A DNA stretch of 64,000 bases, from positions 167,693 through 231,692 of the forward strand of contig NZ_LT800494.1 in assembly GCF_900166665.1 (NCBI RefSeq), read 5' to 3'. A program made the translations under genes and the position numbers. The DNA comes from Cytobacillus gottheilii. GTDB taxonomy: Bacteria > Bacillota > Bacilli > Bacillales > Cytobacillaceae. This document shows positions 25,909 to 35,214 of the stretch, piece after piece; position 1 is the first letter of the stretch, and each line of letters starts with the position of its first letter. A model generated the notes under the pieces. It did not search any database. It was not told the origin of the DNA and saw only the letters and a list, made by a program, of their open reading frames with translations.

Positions 25909-27438
25909 TTAATTTCGAATCATATAATCAAAAGCACCTAATGCAGCTGTTGCACCTGATCCCATTGAAATAATGATTTGGTTATAAGCGCTGTCTGTAC
26001 AATCTCCTGCAGCAAATACGCCAGGCATAGTTGTTGCTCCGCGCTTATCAACGACGATTTCGCCAATTCGAGTGCGCTCAACAGTGCCTTCTAACCATTC
26101 AGTGTTTGGCACAAGACCGATTTGGACAAAAACACCCTGAAGTTCAACATGGTGTTCTTCGTTTGTTTCACGGTCTGTGTACGTAATGCCAGTTACATTG
26201 TCGGTACCAGTAATCTCTTTTGTCGCAGCGTTTGTTACAACCGTTACGTTTGGCAGGCTGTTTAAGCGCTCTTGAAGTACACTGTCTGCTTTTAGTTCAG
26301 AAGCGAATTCAAGAACTGTGACATGTTTCACAATCCCAGCCAGATCAATCGCTGCTTCAATACCAGAGTTACCGCCGCCGATTACGGCTACGTCTTTACC
26401 GGCAAACAATGGACCATCACAGTGCGGGCAGTATGCTACACCTTTGTTTTTAAGCTCCTGTTCACCAGGAACATTAATATTGCGCCAGCGGGCACCAGTT
26501 GAAATGATGACGGTCTTACTCTTAAGAATAGCACCGTTTTCAAGTTCAAGTTCAAAAAGGTCTTTCTTTTCAAGACGCTTTGCACGCTGTAAGTCCATGA
26601 CATCAATCTCATATTCTTTTACATGCTCTTCAAGAGCTTGAGCAAGCTTTGGACCTTCTGTTGCTTTTACGCTGATAAAGTTTTCGATGCTTAGAGTGTC
26701 AAGAATTTGTCCGCCAAAGCGTTCCGCCACAATACCAGTACGGATTCCTTTACGAGCAGAATAAATAGCAGCACTTGAACCAGCTGGTCCGCCGCCGACA
26801 ACTAAAACATCATATGGCTCTTTATCTGCAAAATCTTCAGCACTTAAGCCTTCGCCTAATTTCGCTAAGATTTCCTGCAATGAGATACGTCCGCCATTCC
26901 AGAACTCTCCATTTAAGAAGACAGCTGGTACTGCCATAACGTTTTTGCTTTCAACTTCTTCTTTAAAAGCAGCTCCATCAATCATCGTGTGCGTAATATT
27001 TGGATTAAGTACGCTCATGATATTTAGTGCTTGTACAACATCAGGACAATTGTGGCATGTTAAGCTAACATATGTTTCAAAGTTATACTTGCCATCAATT
27101 TTCTTGATTTGGTCAATGACGCTTTGCTCAACCTTTGGAGCGCGGCCGCTGACCTGAAGCAATGCTAATACCAAAGAAGTAAACTCGTGTCCTAAAGGAA
27201 TTCCGGCAAACGTTACACCAGTATCCTCGCCAGCACGGTTAATGCTAAAGCTAGGTGTTCTATATAATTCTGCTCTTTCGACAGTGATTTTAGATGACAT
27301 GGAAGCTAGCTCATCAACAAGAGCTAGCATTTCCTTTGAAACGTCATCTGTACCTGCACTGACTTTAAGCAGAATGTCATTTTCTAAAAGCTGAAGATAT
27401 TGATTTAATTGTGACTTGATTTCTGCATCCAGTGCCAT
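25909..27438 (-). CDS. ahpF: Alkyl hydroperoxide reductase subunit F
   Basis: The 509-residue flavoprotein passes electrons from NADH to AhpC. An N-terminal thioredoxin-like domain has the redox pair C128/C131 (TCHNC). The FAD site is [19 protein letters not shown] at 213-231. The catalytic disulfide C337/C340 is in AYCPHCDGP. The NADH loop is [12 protein letters not shown] and the second FAD motif VFAAGDCTD lies near the C-terminus. Length is the family norm. AAGGAGG precedes the ATG. It lies 12 bp downstream of ahpC in one operon, and a terminator follows. Confidence 0.97.
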   Translation of the reverse strand: MALDAEIKSQLNQYLQLLENDILLKVSAGTDDVSKEMLALVDELASMSSKITVERAELYRTPSFSINRAGEDTGVTFAGIPLGHEFTSLVLALLQVSGRAPKVEQSVIDQIKKIDGKYNFETYVSLTCHNCPDVVQALNIMSVLNPNITHTMIDGAAFKEEVESKNVMAVPAVFLNGEFWNGGRISLQEILAKLGEGLSAEDFADKEPYDVLVVGGGPAGSSAAIYSARKGIRTGIVAERFGGQILDTLSIENFISVKATEGPKLAQALEEHVKEYEIDVMDLQRAKRLEKKDLFELELENGAILKSKTVIISTGARWRNINVPGEQELKNKGVAYCPHCDGPLFAGKDVAVIGGGNSGIEAAIDLAGIVKHVTVLEFASELKADSVLQERLNSLPNVTVVTNAATKEITGTDNVTGITYTDRETNEEHHVELQGVFVQIGLVPNTEWLEGTVERTRIGEIVVDKRGATTMPGVFAAGDCTDSAYNQIIISMGSGATAALGAFDYMIRN

Positions 27439-27450
27439 GATTAAGCCTCC

Positions 27451-28014
27451 TTAGATTTTACCAACAAGGTCAAGGCTTGGCTTAAGTGTTTCGCTGCCTT
27501 CTTGCCATTTAGCTGGGCAAACTTCGCCTGGGTTGTTGCGAACATATTGTGCAGCTTTAATTTTGTTCACGATTGTGCTAGCGTCACGGCCAATGCCGTC
27601 TGCATTAATTTCAACAGCTTGGATTACGCCGTCAGGATCAATGATGAAAGTACCGCGGTCAGCTTGTCCTAATTCTTCAACTAAAACATCAAATTGACGA
27701 GAAAGAACGTGAGCTGGGTCACCGATCATTGTGTAAGTGATTTTGCCGATCGCATCAGAAGTATCATGCCAAGCTTTGTGAGTGAAGTGAGAATCTCTAG
27801 ATGCAGAGAATACTTCTACTCCAAGTTCTTGAAGTGCTGGGTATTGATTTTGAAGGTCTTCAAGCTCAGTTGGGCAAACGAAAGTGAAATCTGCAGGGTA
27901 GAAGCAAAGAACACTCCAGTTACCTTTGAAGTTTTCTTCTGTTACTTCGATGAAATCACCGTTTTTGTAAGCTTGTAATGTGAATGGTTCTACTTGTTTA
28001 CCGATTAATGGCAT
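27451..28014 (-). CDS. ahpC: Alkyl hydroperoxide reductase subunit C (2-Cys peroxiredoxin)
   Basis: The 187-residue typical 2-Cys peroxiredoxin has its peroxidatic C47 in [18 protein letters not shown] and its resolving C166 in [10 protein letters not shown]. It reduces hydrogen peroxide, alkyl hydroperoxides and probably peroxynitrite, and is recycled by AhpF. AGGAGG precedes the ATG. The upstream promoter carries a PerR-box-like sequence over its -10, so induction by peroxide is expected, as in B. subtilis. Confidence 0.97.
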   Translation of the reverse strand: MPLIGKQVEPFTLQAYKNGDFIEVTEENFKGNWSVLCFYPADFTFVCPTELEDLQNQYPALQELGVEVFSASRDSHFTHKAWHDTSDAIGKITYTMIGDPAHVLSRQFDVLVEELGQADRGTFIIDPDGVIQAVEINADGIGRDASTIVNKIKAAQYVRNNPGEVCPAKWQEGSETLKPSLDLVGKI

Positions 28015-28088
28015 AATAAAATTCCTCCTAAGATTTAATATGTAGATATTATAGAAAATGTTTAATTCCTATAATAGATACTAATTTG

Positions 28089-28124
28089 TAATTATTATTA
28101 TATAGGATTGATTATCTTTGTCAA
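28089..28124 (-). promoter_or_regulatory. ahpC promoter with PerR-box-like operator
   Basis: On minus, TTGACA (28124-28119) and TATAAT (28102-28097) are separated by 16 bp. The 15-mer ATATAATAATAATTA at 28103-28089 matches the PerR consensus TTATAATNATTATAA at 11 of 14 defined positions and overlaps the -10, a position suited to repression. Confidence 0.7.
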
Positions 28125-28139
28125 CAGATTTGAGCGGTT

Positions 28140-28714
28140 TTCATTTATATTCATAAACTTGTAACAAAGAGGCAGTGTGTTAAACAGTTGAAAGGATGGT
28201 TTCTGCAAGAAATGCCTATGGGAAACATAACCACGCCGATTAGTATAATCCAATCATTTTTGTTCTATTCATTAGAATTCATAAGGTTACAGGACCGGAT
28301 TTAATTAAGAGATTAATGAAATGAAAGAAAAATTAAGAAGCCAATGAATAGGATTGTGGCACCAAAATGCATATAAATCATGTATTATGATGTGTTTTTT
28401 AAACCGTTTCTTCCTTTCTAATCTATCAAGAAGAGGGAAAAATGGCAAAAGAAACGATTGAAAATTCTCAATGAAAATAAATGTTACAAATAAATGAACA
28501 AGCAATTCATTAATGTGCTATTTTCAATTGTACCTTTCTAATGAAAATACAATTTCTTCTGAATAAGGATGCTACTACTTTCAAGTCAGCTAGATTTTAA
28601 CTCAAATTCATTTTTATGAGAGTAACCAAATAATATGTTAGGGGCATTCAATAATGCGATGCTGTGATGATATTGTTAAGATAAAAGAATCAAGCACCAA
28701 GGAGGCTGAACGCC
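28140..28714. other. Intergenic region between ahpC and the LytS-type gene
   Basis: This is about 575 bp of AT-rich DNA between divergent transcription units. It must carry the promoter of the two-component pair. I saw no RNA gene, strong hairpin, repeat or believable reading frame. Confidence 0.45.
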
Positions 28715-30382
28715 TTGTACCTTTCAATTGAATTGCAAATGCTCATACAATTAATCGAACGAGCAGCACTTTTACTGATTACCCTATTTTTTATGACCAG
28801 AGTGCCCCGATTTAAAGAAATACTGCAAAGGGATCGGCACTCTCCTACAGAGCTATCACTGATCACGGTGATTTTCTGTTTATTTGCCCTATTTGGAACC
28901 TATTCAGGAATAGAAGTTGAAGGCTCTATTGTGAACATCCGAACAATTGCCATTACGGCCGGAGGGATTCTTTTTGGCCCATGGGTTGGCATTATAACTG
29001 GAATTGTCTCAGGGGTTCATCGGTATTTAATCGATATTGGGGGAGTAACGTCAATACCGTGTTTAATTACGAGTATTCTGGCTGGGTTTGTATCCGGTTA
29101 TATTCATCTTTATATGAAAAAGGCCAGACGGTGGATATATGGTATTGCAGCAGGCATGTTTTGCGAGATTTTAACGATGGTTCTCATTCTGGTTATGGCA
29201 GAACCATATGAACTAGGAGTGGATATCGTTTCAAAAATTGCATTTCCCATGATTCTTGGACAAGGAAGCATTGGATTGATCGTGCTGATGATTGCCAGTG
29301 TGGAGGGTGAAAAGGAACGTATTGCTGCACAGCAGTCACAGTTAGCCCTTAATATTGCGAATAAAACACTTCCGTATTTTCGATCTATTAATACGGAATC
29401 TCTTCATACCATCTGTACGATTATAAAACAGGACATTAAAGCAGATGCCGTAGCGATCACAGATACAAAGGACGTACTTGCCTATGTGGGCTATGGGGAA
29501 GAAAAGTATCAAATTGGGCAAGAAATTATCAGCGATTTAACGAAAGAGACAATCCGAAGCGGGAAAATTACTATTCGAAACAATATTGCGGATCATCATA
29601 CTCCGCAGATCCATTGCCTGCTGATAATTCCTTTAGAGGAAAGAGGCGTTATTACAGGAACGCTGAAAATCTATTACCGTAAGGCGTATACAATTACATA
29701 CACGCTTCAGACAATGGCCATCGGACTTGCCCAGATTATTTCAACTTTAATGGAAGTTTCGAGGGTAGAGCAGATTAAAGAAGAGGCAAATAAAGCAGAA
29801 TTAAGGGCGCTGCAGACAAAAATCAATCCACATTTTTTATTTAATGCACTAAATGCAATAGCTTCTACTACAAGACGTGATCCTGATAAAGCGAGAGAGC
29901 TGATCATCAGCTTATCAGGCTATATGCGCTATAATTTAGAGGTGGATGAAGAGTTTATTGATATTGGTACAGCTCTGCAGCAAGTAGAGAATTATATAAA
30001 AATAGAAAAAGCGAGATTTGGTGAACGTCTGCAGGTTGAATACGATATAGATGATATCCAACTTAAATTGCCGAGTTTACTGATCCAGCCATTAGTTGAA
30101 AACGCAGTTATTCATGGCATTCTGAAAAGAAAAGGGCCGGGAAAAGTGACGATTTCAATTAAAGATGATGGCCGGAAAATTAGAGTGAGTGTGCTCGATA
30201 CAGGAGCGGGGATTGGCCAGGATGTCATCGACCGTTTATATCAGGGAACGGTTTCTTCCAAGCAAATCGGTTTATCCAATGTACATCAGCGTGTGAAATT
30301 AATCTACGGAACAGGTCTGGTCATTCACCGGCTGGAGACGGGAACGGAAGTTTATTTTGACATAACAAAGGAGATATCATGA
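28715..30382 (+). CDS. LytS/YpdA-type sensor histidine kinase
   Basis: The 555-residue kinase begins at a TTG with AAGGAGG 10 nt upstream. A 5TM-LYT membrane sensor region spans about residues 10-195, including [29 protein letters not shown] domain follows (about 205-345). The histidine kinase domain of the LytS type has H373 in [15 protein letters not shown], with an ATPase domain after it ([23 protein letters not shown]). It overlaps the response regulator gene by 4 bp. LytS-type kinases of the YpdA/BtsS group sense pyruvate. The OFA-type transporter downstream makes that a good guess here. Confidence 0.88.
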   Translation: MYLSIELQMLIQLIERAALLLITLFFMTRVPRFKEILQRDRHSPTELSLITVIFCLFALFGTYSGIEVEGSIVNIRTIAITAGGILFGPWVGIITGIVSGVHRYLIDIGGVTSIPCLITSILAGFVSGYIHLYMKKARRWIYGIAAGMFCEILTMVLILVMAEPYELGVDIVSKIAFPMILGQGSIGLIVLMIASVEGEKERIAAQQSQLALNIANKTLPYFRSINTESLHTICTIIKQDIKADAVAITDTKDVLAYVGYGEEKYQIGQEIISDLTKETIRSGKITIRNNIADHHTPQIHCLLIIPLEERGVITGTLKIYYRKAYTITYTLQTMAIGLAQIISTLMEVSRVEQIKEEANKAELRALQTKINPHFLFNALNAIASTTRRDPDKARELIISLSGYMRYNLEVDEEFIDIGTALQQVENYIKIEKARFGERLQVEYDIDDIQLKLPSLLIQPLVENAVIHGILKRKGPGKVTISIKDDGRKIRVSVLDTGAGIGQDVIDRLYQGTVSSKQIGLSNVHQRVKLIYGTGLVIHRLETGTEVYFDITKEIS

Positions 30383-31107
30383 GAGCGATTATTGTAGAAG
30401 ATGAAATTCCGGCGAAGGAAGAGCTGGAATATTTAATTGAAACTCATAGTGGGATCGATATTGTTGGGGCATTTGAAGATGGTCTTGATGTCTTGAAGTT
30501 TTTACAGGTGGAAGAAGTGGATGCGATTTTTTTAGATATCAATATTCCTTCATTGGATGGCATGCTCCTTGCTGGAAATATAAGCAAATTTGCTAAAAAG
30601 CCGTATATTATTTTTACAACAGCTTATAAGGAGCATGCTGCACAAGCATTTGAATTAGAGGCATTTGATTACATCTTAAAGCCTTACGAGGAAAAAAGAA
30701 TTGCAGCGATGTTAGCGAAGCTGGAATCAGCTTTTAAAAAGGACCAGCAGCCGCTAGATGAGGTGCTGTCAGATTCTAATCGCAGAATTAACCTCCGAAA
30801 AAATGAAAATATTATTGTAACAAATGTGAATGATATTTATTATGCAGAAGCAAGTGAGAAGTCGACACTTGTTTATACGAAAACAGATGAATATACTATG
30901 CCCATGTCGATAAGCGAATTTCATGATAAGCTGCCGCAGGATGCTTTCTTTAAATGTCACCGTTCCTACAGCGTGAACCTTTCAAAAATACATGAAATTG
31001 TTCCTTGGTTCAACAATACGTATATCGTACGTTTAAAGGATATAAAGGCAGAAATACCGGTCAGCAGAAGCAAATCAAAAACCTTTCGACAGATTATGCA
31101 TTTGTAA
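30379..31107 (+). CDS. LytTR-family response regulator
   Basis: The 242-residue protein has a receiver domain (about 1-120; E7/D8 acidic pocket, phospho-acceptor D53 in [10 protein letters not shown], later T and K in FTTAYKEH and ILKPYEEKR). A LytTR DNA-binding domain covers about 140-240 ([28 protein letters not shown]). It overlaps its kinase gene by 4 bp. The OFA transporter gene 106 bp downstream is the likely target, by analogy with E. coli YpdB and yhjX. Confidence 0.9.
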   Translation: MRAIIVEDEIPAKEELEYLIETHSGIDIVGAFEDGLDVLKFLQVEEVDAIFLDINIPSLDGMLLAGNISKFAKKPYIIFTTAYKEHAAQAFELEAFDYILKPYEEKRIAAMLAKLESAFKKDQQPLDEVLSDSNRRINLRKNENIIVTNVNDIYYAEASEKSTLVYTKTDEYTMPMSISEFHDKLPQDAFFKCHRSYSVNLSKIHEIVPWFNNTYIVRLKDIKAEIPVSRSKSKTFRQIMHL

Positions 31108-31213
31108 ATACCATTCATTCCAGATCAGATGCATTTCATTCTGATACCGATTTCATAAAGCTTTCTAGCGGTAAAATTCAAGTATAGAAACCGTTAAGAA
31201 AGAGGAGATCGGA

Positions 31214-32452
31214 ATGAAAAACCAAAATGTAAATCGCTTTCTTATTATAATTGGTACAGTAATTGTCCAAATGGGTTTGGGAACTATTTATACATGGAGT
31301 TTATTTAATCAGCCGCTAGTTGATAAATTTGGCTGGGATTTAAGTGCAACAGCTATTACGTTCTCGATCACAAGCTTTGCGCTAGCGTTCGCTACCCTTT
31401 TCTCAGGAAAGCTGCAGGATAAGTGGGGACTCCGCCGCTTGGTTGCTGCAGCTGGGATCTTATTAGGCGCTGGGTTAATTTTAAGTTCCCAAGTATCTTC
31501 TTTATGGATGCTCTACATTGTGGCAGGTGTCATTGTTGGTTTTGCTGACGGTACAGCATATATTACGTCATTAAGTAATTTGATTAAGTGGTTCCCGGAG
31601 AAAAAAGGATTAATCTCAGGAATTTCAGTAGGTGCATTCGGAACAGGCAGCTTAATTTTCAAATATGTCAACGCAAGCTTCATTTCTTCATTTGGTGTTT
31701 CAACAGCCTTCTTATTATGGGGAATCATCGTGTTAGTCATGGTCGTTGGCGGTTCTTTCTTATTAAAAGAAGCGAAGGTCTCTGGTGAGAGCACAGCACA
31801 AGCAGCATCAATCCAAAAAGATTATACAGTAAAAGAGATGCTTAAGACGAAACAGGCATACATGCTATTTATCATCTTCTTTACAGCTTGTATGAGCGGT
31901 TTATATTTAGTTGGAATTGTTAAGGACATTGGTGTGAGTCTAGCTGGGTTAGATGTTGCCACAGCTGCAAATGCAGTTGCATTAGTAGCAATCTTTAATA
32001 CCACTGGCCGAATTATTTTAGGGGCTTTGTCAGACAAAGTTGGCCGAATGCAAGTTGTCTGTGGAACACTATTAGCCACAGCTATTGCGGTAGCAGTATT
32101 GAGTTTTGTGCCATTGAATTTCCCAATTTTCTTTGCCTGTGTAGCAGCTATCGCCTTCTGCTTCGGAGGAAATATTACCGTTTTTCCAGCCATCGTAGCC
32201 GATTTCTTTGGACTTAAAAATCAAGGTAAAAACTATGGTGTCATTTATCAGGGCTTTGGAATAGGTGCTTTAGCAGGATCAATTGTCGCAGCGATTCTTG
32301 GAGGCTTCCAGGCAACCTTTACGGTTATTGCCGTTCTATGTATTATTTCTCTCATCATTGCTATGACGATCAAACCTCCGCATGAAGCGGATCAGGTGAA
32401 AGAAAGTACAGGTAAGATGAAACGGATGCAGCCTGGAACAAGAGCTGGATAA
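31214..32452 (+). CDS. OFA-family MFS transporter, YhjX-like
   Basis: The 412-residue protein has twelve predicted helices and the oxalate/formate-antiporter-family start MGLGTIYTWSLFNQPLVDKFGW (residues 18-39 only in part shown by GTIYTWSLFNQPL). The motif GKLQDKWGLRR follows helix 2 and GALSDKVGRMQ lies at the middle of the second half. OFA members move small carboxylates such as oxalate, formate, lactate or pyruvate. AGAGGAG precedes the ATG. It follows a LytS/LytTR pair that probably controls it. The exact substrate is not shown by sequence. Confidence 0.85.
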   Translation: MKNQNVNRFLIIIGTVIVQMGLGTIYTWSLFNQPLVDKFGWDLSATAITFSITSFALAFATLFSGKLQDKWGLRRLVAAAGILLGAGLILSSQVSSLWMLYIVAGVIVGFADGTAYITSLSNLIKWFPEKKGLISGISVGAFGTGSLIFKYVNASFISSFGVSTAFLLWGIIVLVMVVGGSFLLKEAKVSGESTAQAASIQKDYTVKEMLKTKQAYMLFIIFFTACMSGLYLVGIVKDIGVSLAGLDVATAANAVALVAIFNTTGRIILGALSDKVGRMQVVCGTLLATAIAVAVLSFVPLNFPIFFACVAAIAFCFGGNITVFPAIVADFFGLKNQGKNYGVIYQGFGIGALAGSIVAAILGGFQATFTVIAVLCIISLIIAMTIKPPHEADQVKESTGKMKRMQPGTRAG

Positions 32453-32589
32453 GAAAATGAAAGGCATTATTGAAGGTATAGGTACACAGCAGACCATCTG
32501 GTTGTTCATTTCAAAGGAACCCGGCAATTTCAAAAAGATTAAGGTATAAAGCAAAGAGATTGAGACATTAGTTTCAGCTCAAGAAACAT

Positions 32590-32638
32590 CCGAACGATTA
32601 GCAGGGGTTAACCACCTGACAAATTGTTCGGTTTTTTT
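32590..32638 (+). terminator. Rho-independent terminator after OFA transporter gene
   Basis: The stem ccgaacgatt / aattgttcgg with an inner hairpin (caggggttaaccacctg) is followed by eight T residues. The rest of the 407-bp gap up to 32860 shows no other element beyond a promoter-like AT-rich stretch. Confidence 0.85.
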
Positions 32639-32859
32639 TGTGGCTTTTAAAGAATAAATATAAAACGATGTTATTAGACTCCTGAGTAAACAAATTATTC
32701 ACATCATCAAGCAATAAAGTTACAAAAACAGCATATTGAGATTAATTTTAGGATGATTGTTTTGTTGTTCAGCATGATTTTGAAACAATTTATCTAACTT
32801 ATACGTATTTAAAAGAAATTTAAAAATTAGGTGAGTACATATAGAACTGGGGTGATAGC

Positions 32860-34302
32860 ATGCCAAGTATGGAAGAAGTTCAGCGGCAGCTTCAAGAACT
32901 GCATGTAAGTGATCATCGAAGGAAATTAATGAGAAAAGAGATTGAAGAGCTGCCCAATATTTTAAAGGAGAATGAAAAGATTTTACGCTTAATGGGCGGC
33001 ACTTATCAAACATTTACTGGGATGTTCATCGCAACCAATAGCCGCTTTCTTTTTATTGATAAAGGCTATAAAGGGAAAGTAACACTGTATGAATTTAAGT
33101 ATGATGAGCTTTTAGATATGAAATACAATCTAGGATGGGTTTATGGGAAAATAGATATATTCTACTTAGGAAAATGGATTAAATTAGAGATGCTGGAGAA
33201 AGAAGAAACAGAGTCTTTTTTTCATTTTATAAACGACAAGAGGGGGAGTTTTAGCCCATCAATTGATGACAGCACTGTGGCAGAAATAAAAATTGAAAAA
33301 GAGATGAATCCTCAATCTCATCGCAAATCCGGCCTTTTTTATGAAGTATCTAATCTTCAGATTGAAGAACGTCCAGAGGTAAAGGAAAAGGTGAGCAGAT
33401 GGCTCGGTTTTAAACCTTTAGATTCCTCTCAGGAGCAATATATAAAGAAGCTGAAAAAACGTTATTTTTGGAGAGTTTGTTTAGCAGCACTTATCTTAGC
33501 AGTTATAGTTATAAGCCTCATTGTACAAAGTTCCTTAATAGAAGTATGGAAGTTTGCAGTCTTCTTAAGTGTTCTTTGGATTGGCGGGGCATGGGTTCTG
33601 CAAAAAGAGCTGAATGAAGATATAAATAAAAAGAAAAGTACTTCTTCACTCGTAATCTATAAATATTGCATCAGGTATTGGAATAGTTTCTTTGAATACC
33701 TTATTCCTAACAGTGGCTATAGAATAAAACCGGATGTCACTAGATTGTTTCTTAAGTATGGTTTTGAGAACCGCAGAAACATGAAAATAACCAGGTTCTT
33801 TCATTTTCCGAAGCTGCAAAAAGACCGAATATATTATATCTCTTATAAAACGAAGAAGCATACTGAAAATACTAGAAAGATGGGGTTATATTTCGAGCTA
33901 ACTATGCCAAAAGACGCGAGGAAAAGTTTACATCCTTTTGTGCTGATACCTAAAGGAAATAAAATTAAAAGTGAAAAGTATACATTACAGCAGTCCTTGG
34001 AAGTTCATAATCTTTTTTCAGAGAAGGAAATTCCTCAAGAACAACTCAATGAAATCATTTCCTTTATTCAACCGCTAATCAATCGAGATATTGGGGTAGC
34101 TGTGAAGTTCCACTACCATTTAGAAATCTATCTTCCTTATTTTTTAGAGACTAAGGAACAGTTAAAGTCAGAAGAACAATTACAACAGATTCTAGAAGAT
34201 ATTCACCTATGGCATGCATTGTATGAAAGGAGTATCATCTGGCGTTATGGACAGTTATCTGCTGAATGGAAAGCAGGAAAAGAGAAGGCGCAGGAGTATT
34301 AA
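32860..34302 (+). CDS. PH-domain-like membrane protein of unknown function
   Basis: Residues 1-130 of this 480-residue protein look like a bacterial pleckstrin-homology (YokE/bPH) domain: GGTYQTFTGMFIATNSRFLFID followed in part by YEFKYDELLDMKYNLGWVYGKI. Two hydrophobic helices lie near 205-225 and 230-248 (VCLAALILAVIVISLIV, WKFAVFLSVLWIGGAWV). The C-terminal 230 residues are basic and mixed in structure with no motif I know. GGGGTG precedes the ATG. The gene stands alone, so no role can be assigned. A membrane-associated sensor or envelope-stress protein would fit the layout. Confidence 0.6.
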   Translation: MPSMEEVQRQLQELHVSDHRRKLMRKEIEELPNILKENEKILRLMGGTYQTFTGMFIATNSRFLFIDKGYKGKVTLYEFKYDELLDMKYNLGWVYGKIDIFYLGKWIKLEMLEKEETESFFHFINDKRGSFSPSIDDSTVAEIKIEKEMNPQSHRKSGLFYEVSNLQIEERPEVKEKVSRWLGFKPLDSSQEQYIKKLKKRYFWRVCLAALILAVIVISLIVQSSLIEVWKFAVFLSVLWIGGAWVLQKELNEDINKKKSTSSLVIYKYCIRYWNSFFEYLIPNSGYRIKPDVTRLFLKYGFENRRNMKITRFFHFPKLQKDRIYYISYKTKKHTENTRKMGLYFELTMPKDARKSLHPFVLIPKGNKIKSEKYTLQQSLEVHNLFSEKEIPQEQLNEIISFIQPLINRDIGVAVKFHYHLEIYLPYFLETKEQLKSEEQLQQILEDIHLWHALYERSIIWRYGQLSAEWKAGKEKAQEY

Positions 34303-34443
34303 AGTTACATCTGTGCTTTCCTCTTAAGTTCTTTTGTTTCTGATTAGGCAGACGTACAATGAAAAAAACTGTAAAAATGGTACAATGATTCCGATAAGAA
34401 TGACCCGTTGTGAATACTACTAATCAGAAATAGGGTGTGAGAG

Positions 34444-34977
34444 TTGTTTAATCAAGTTATACCAGCGATCCGTAATATGAAGGACTTTGAATATGCGTTA
34501 AAAAAAGATCATGAATATATCATTTTCTTAGAAACCCGGCTTTCCCAGGTAGAAAGTGTTGTTAAGTATGCGAAAAAGAATGGTAAAAAGGTGTTTATGC
34601 ATGCGGACCTTATTCAAGGCCTGAAAATGGATGAATACGGCATCGAATATTTAATCAATAATGTGAAGGTGGACGGCATTATCTCCACGAGAGTAAATGT
34701 GATTAATTTGGCAAAGAAACACAATATCATTGCCATTCAAAGGCTGTTTGCATTAGACAGTCATGTGCTTGAGAATAATGTGAAAGTATGCAGAAAAATC
34801 CAGCCTGATTTTATAGAAGTGCTGCCGGGCATTATTCCAGGCATCATGGAAGAAATTCATGAAAAAACAGGTATTCCGCTTATTGCTGGCGGTTTAATTC
34901 GCACAAAAGAAGATGTTGAGAAGTCTATAGTAAATGGTGCGATTGCCGTTACAACATCAAATAGAGAGCTTTGGTAA
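34444..34977 (+). CDS. glpP: Glycerol-3-phosphate-responsive antiterminator GlpP
   Basis: The 177-residue protein matches B. subtilis GlpP in size and landmarks: YIIFLETRLSQVESVVKYAKK, FMHADLIQGLKMDEYGIEYL, EVLPGIIPGIMEEI and the final LIAGGLIRTKEDVE with GAIAVTTSNRELW. GlpP is a TIM-barrel RNA-binding protein that, with glycerol-3-phosphate, prevents termination in the leaders of glp genes. The start is TTG with AGGGTG upstream. Two leader terminators downstream (35095 and 38931) are its presumed targets. Confidence 0.95.
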   Translation: MFNQVIPAIRNMKDFEYALKKDHEYIIFLETRLSQVESVVKYAKKNGKKVFMHADLIQGLKMDEYGIEYLINNVKVDGIISTRVNVINLAKKHNIIAIQRLFALDSHVLENNVKVCRKIQPDFIEVLPGIIPGIMEEIHEKTGIPLIAGGLIRTKEDVEKSIVNGAIAVTTSNRELW

Positions 34978-35031
34978 GGCACGCAATGGACTACTTTGAA
35001 AACATCCTGAACCTTGTCCCAAAATATTTTG

Positions 35032-35060
35032 TTGACACCGTTTTCATATAGTTATACACT
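35032..35060 (+). promoter_or_regulatory. Promoter with overlapping CcpA (cre) site
   Basis: TTGACA at 35032 and TACACT at 35055 are 17 bp apart. The 14-mer TGACACCGTTTTCA at 35033-35046 differs from the cre consensus TGWAANCGNTNWCA at one position and overlaps the -35 box, so catabolite repression is expected. It drives the GlpP-type leader and the hydrolase gene, and perhaps glpK. Confidence 0.75.
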
Positions 35061-35094
35061 GTATTTAAGTTAATAACTAGTGACCGTGACCAGG

Positions 35095-35148
35095 AGACAC
35101 ATTAAATGCTTTGGATATTTATTCAAGGGTATTTAGTGTGTCTTTTTT
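35095..35148 (+). terminator. GlpP-type leader terminator
   Basis: The 14-bp stem gacacattaaatgc / gtatttagtgtgtc is followed by a run of T residues. It lies in the leader about 35-80 nt after the promoter and 66 nt before the hydrolase start. Its place after glpP and in front of glp-linked genes indicates control by GlpP antitermination. Confidence 0.8.
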
Positions 35149-35213
35149 ATGCTTTCGTAATGGTCATTGTTATTGGGGATGGAGTTTTAAAGAGAGATCA
35201 AAAGGGGGATTAA
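35106..35213 (+). CDS. Possible 35-codon hydrophobic leader ORF
   Basis: An ATG at 35106 with GGAG about 10 nt upstream opens a 35-codon frame (start MLWIFIQGYLVCLFYAFVMV) that runs through the leader terminator. It stops at 35211-35213, one base before the hydrolase ATG. Such a frame could be a leader peptide or a chance open frame. Its stop position allows translational coupling to the hydrolase. Confidence 0.25.
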   Translation: MLWIFIQGYLVCLFYAFVMVIVIGDGVLKRDQKGD

Positions 35214-35214
35214 T

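Noticed and set aside
28305-28505. 66-codon minus-strand ORF upstream of the LytS-type gene
   Set aside because: No ribosome site and aromatic-rich random-looking sequence typical of translated AT-rich spacer.
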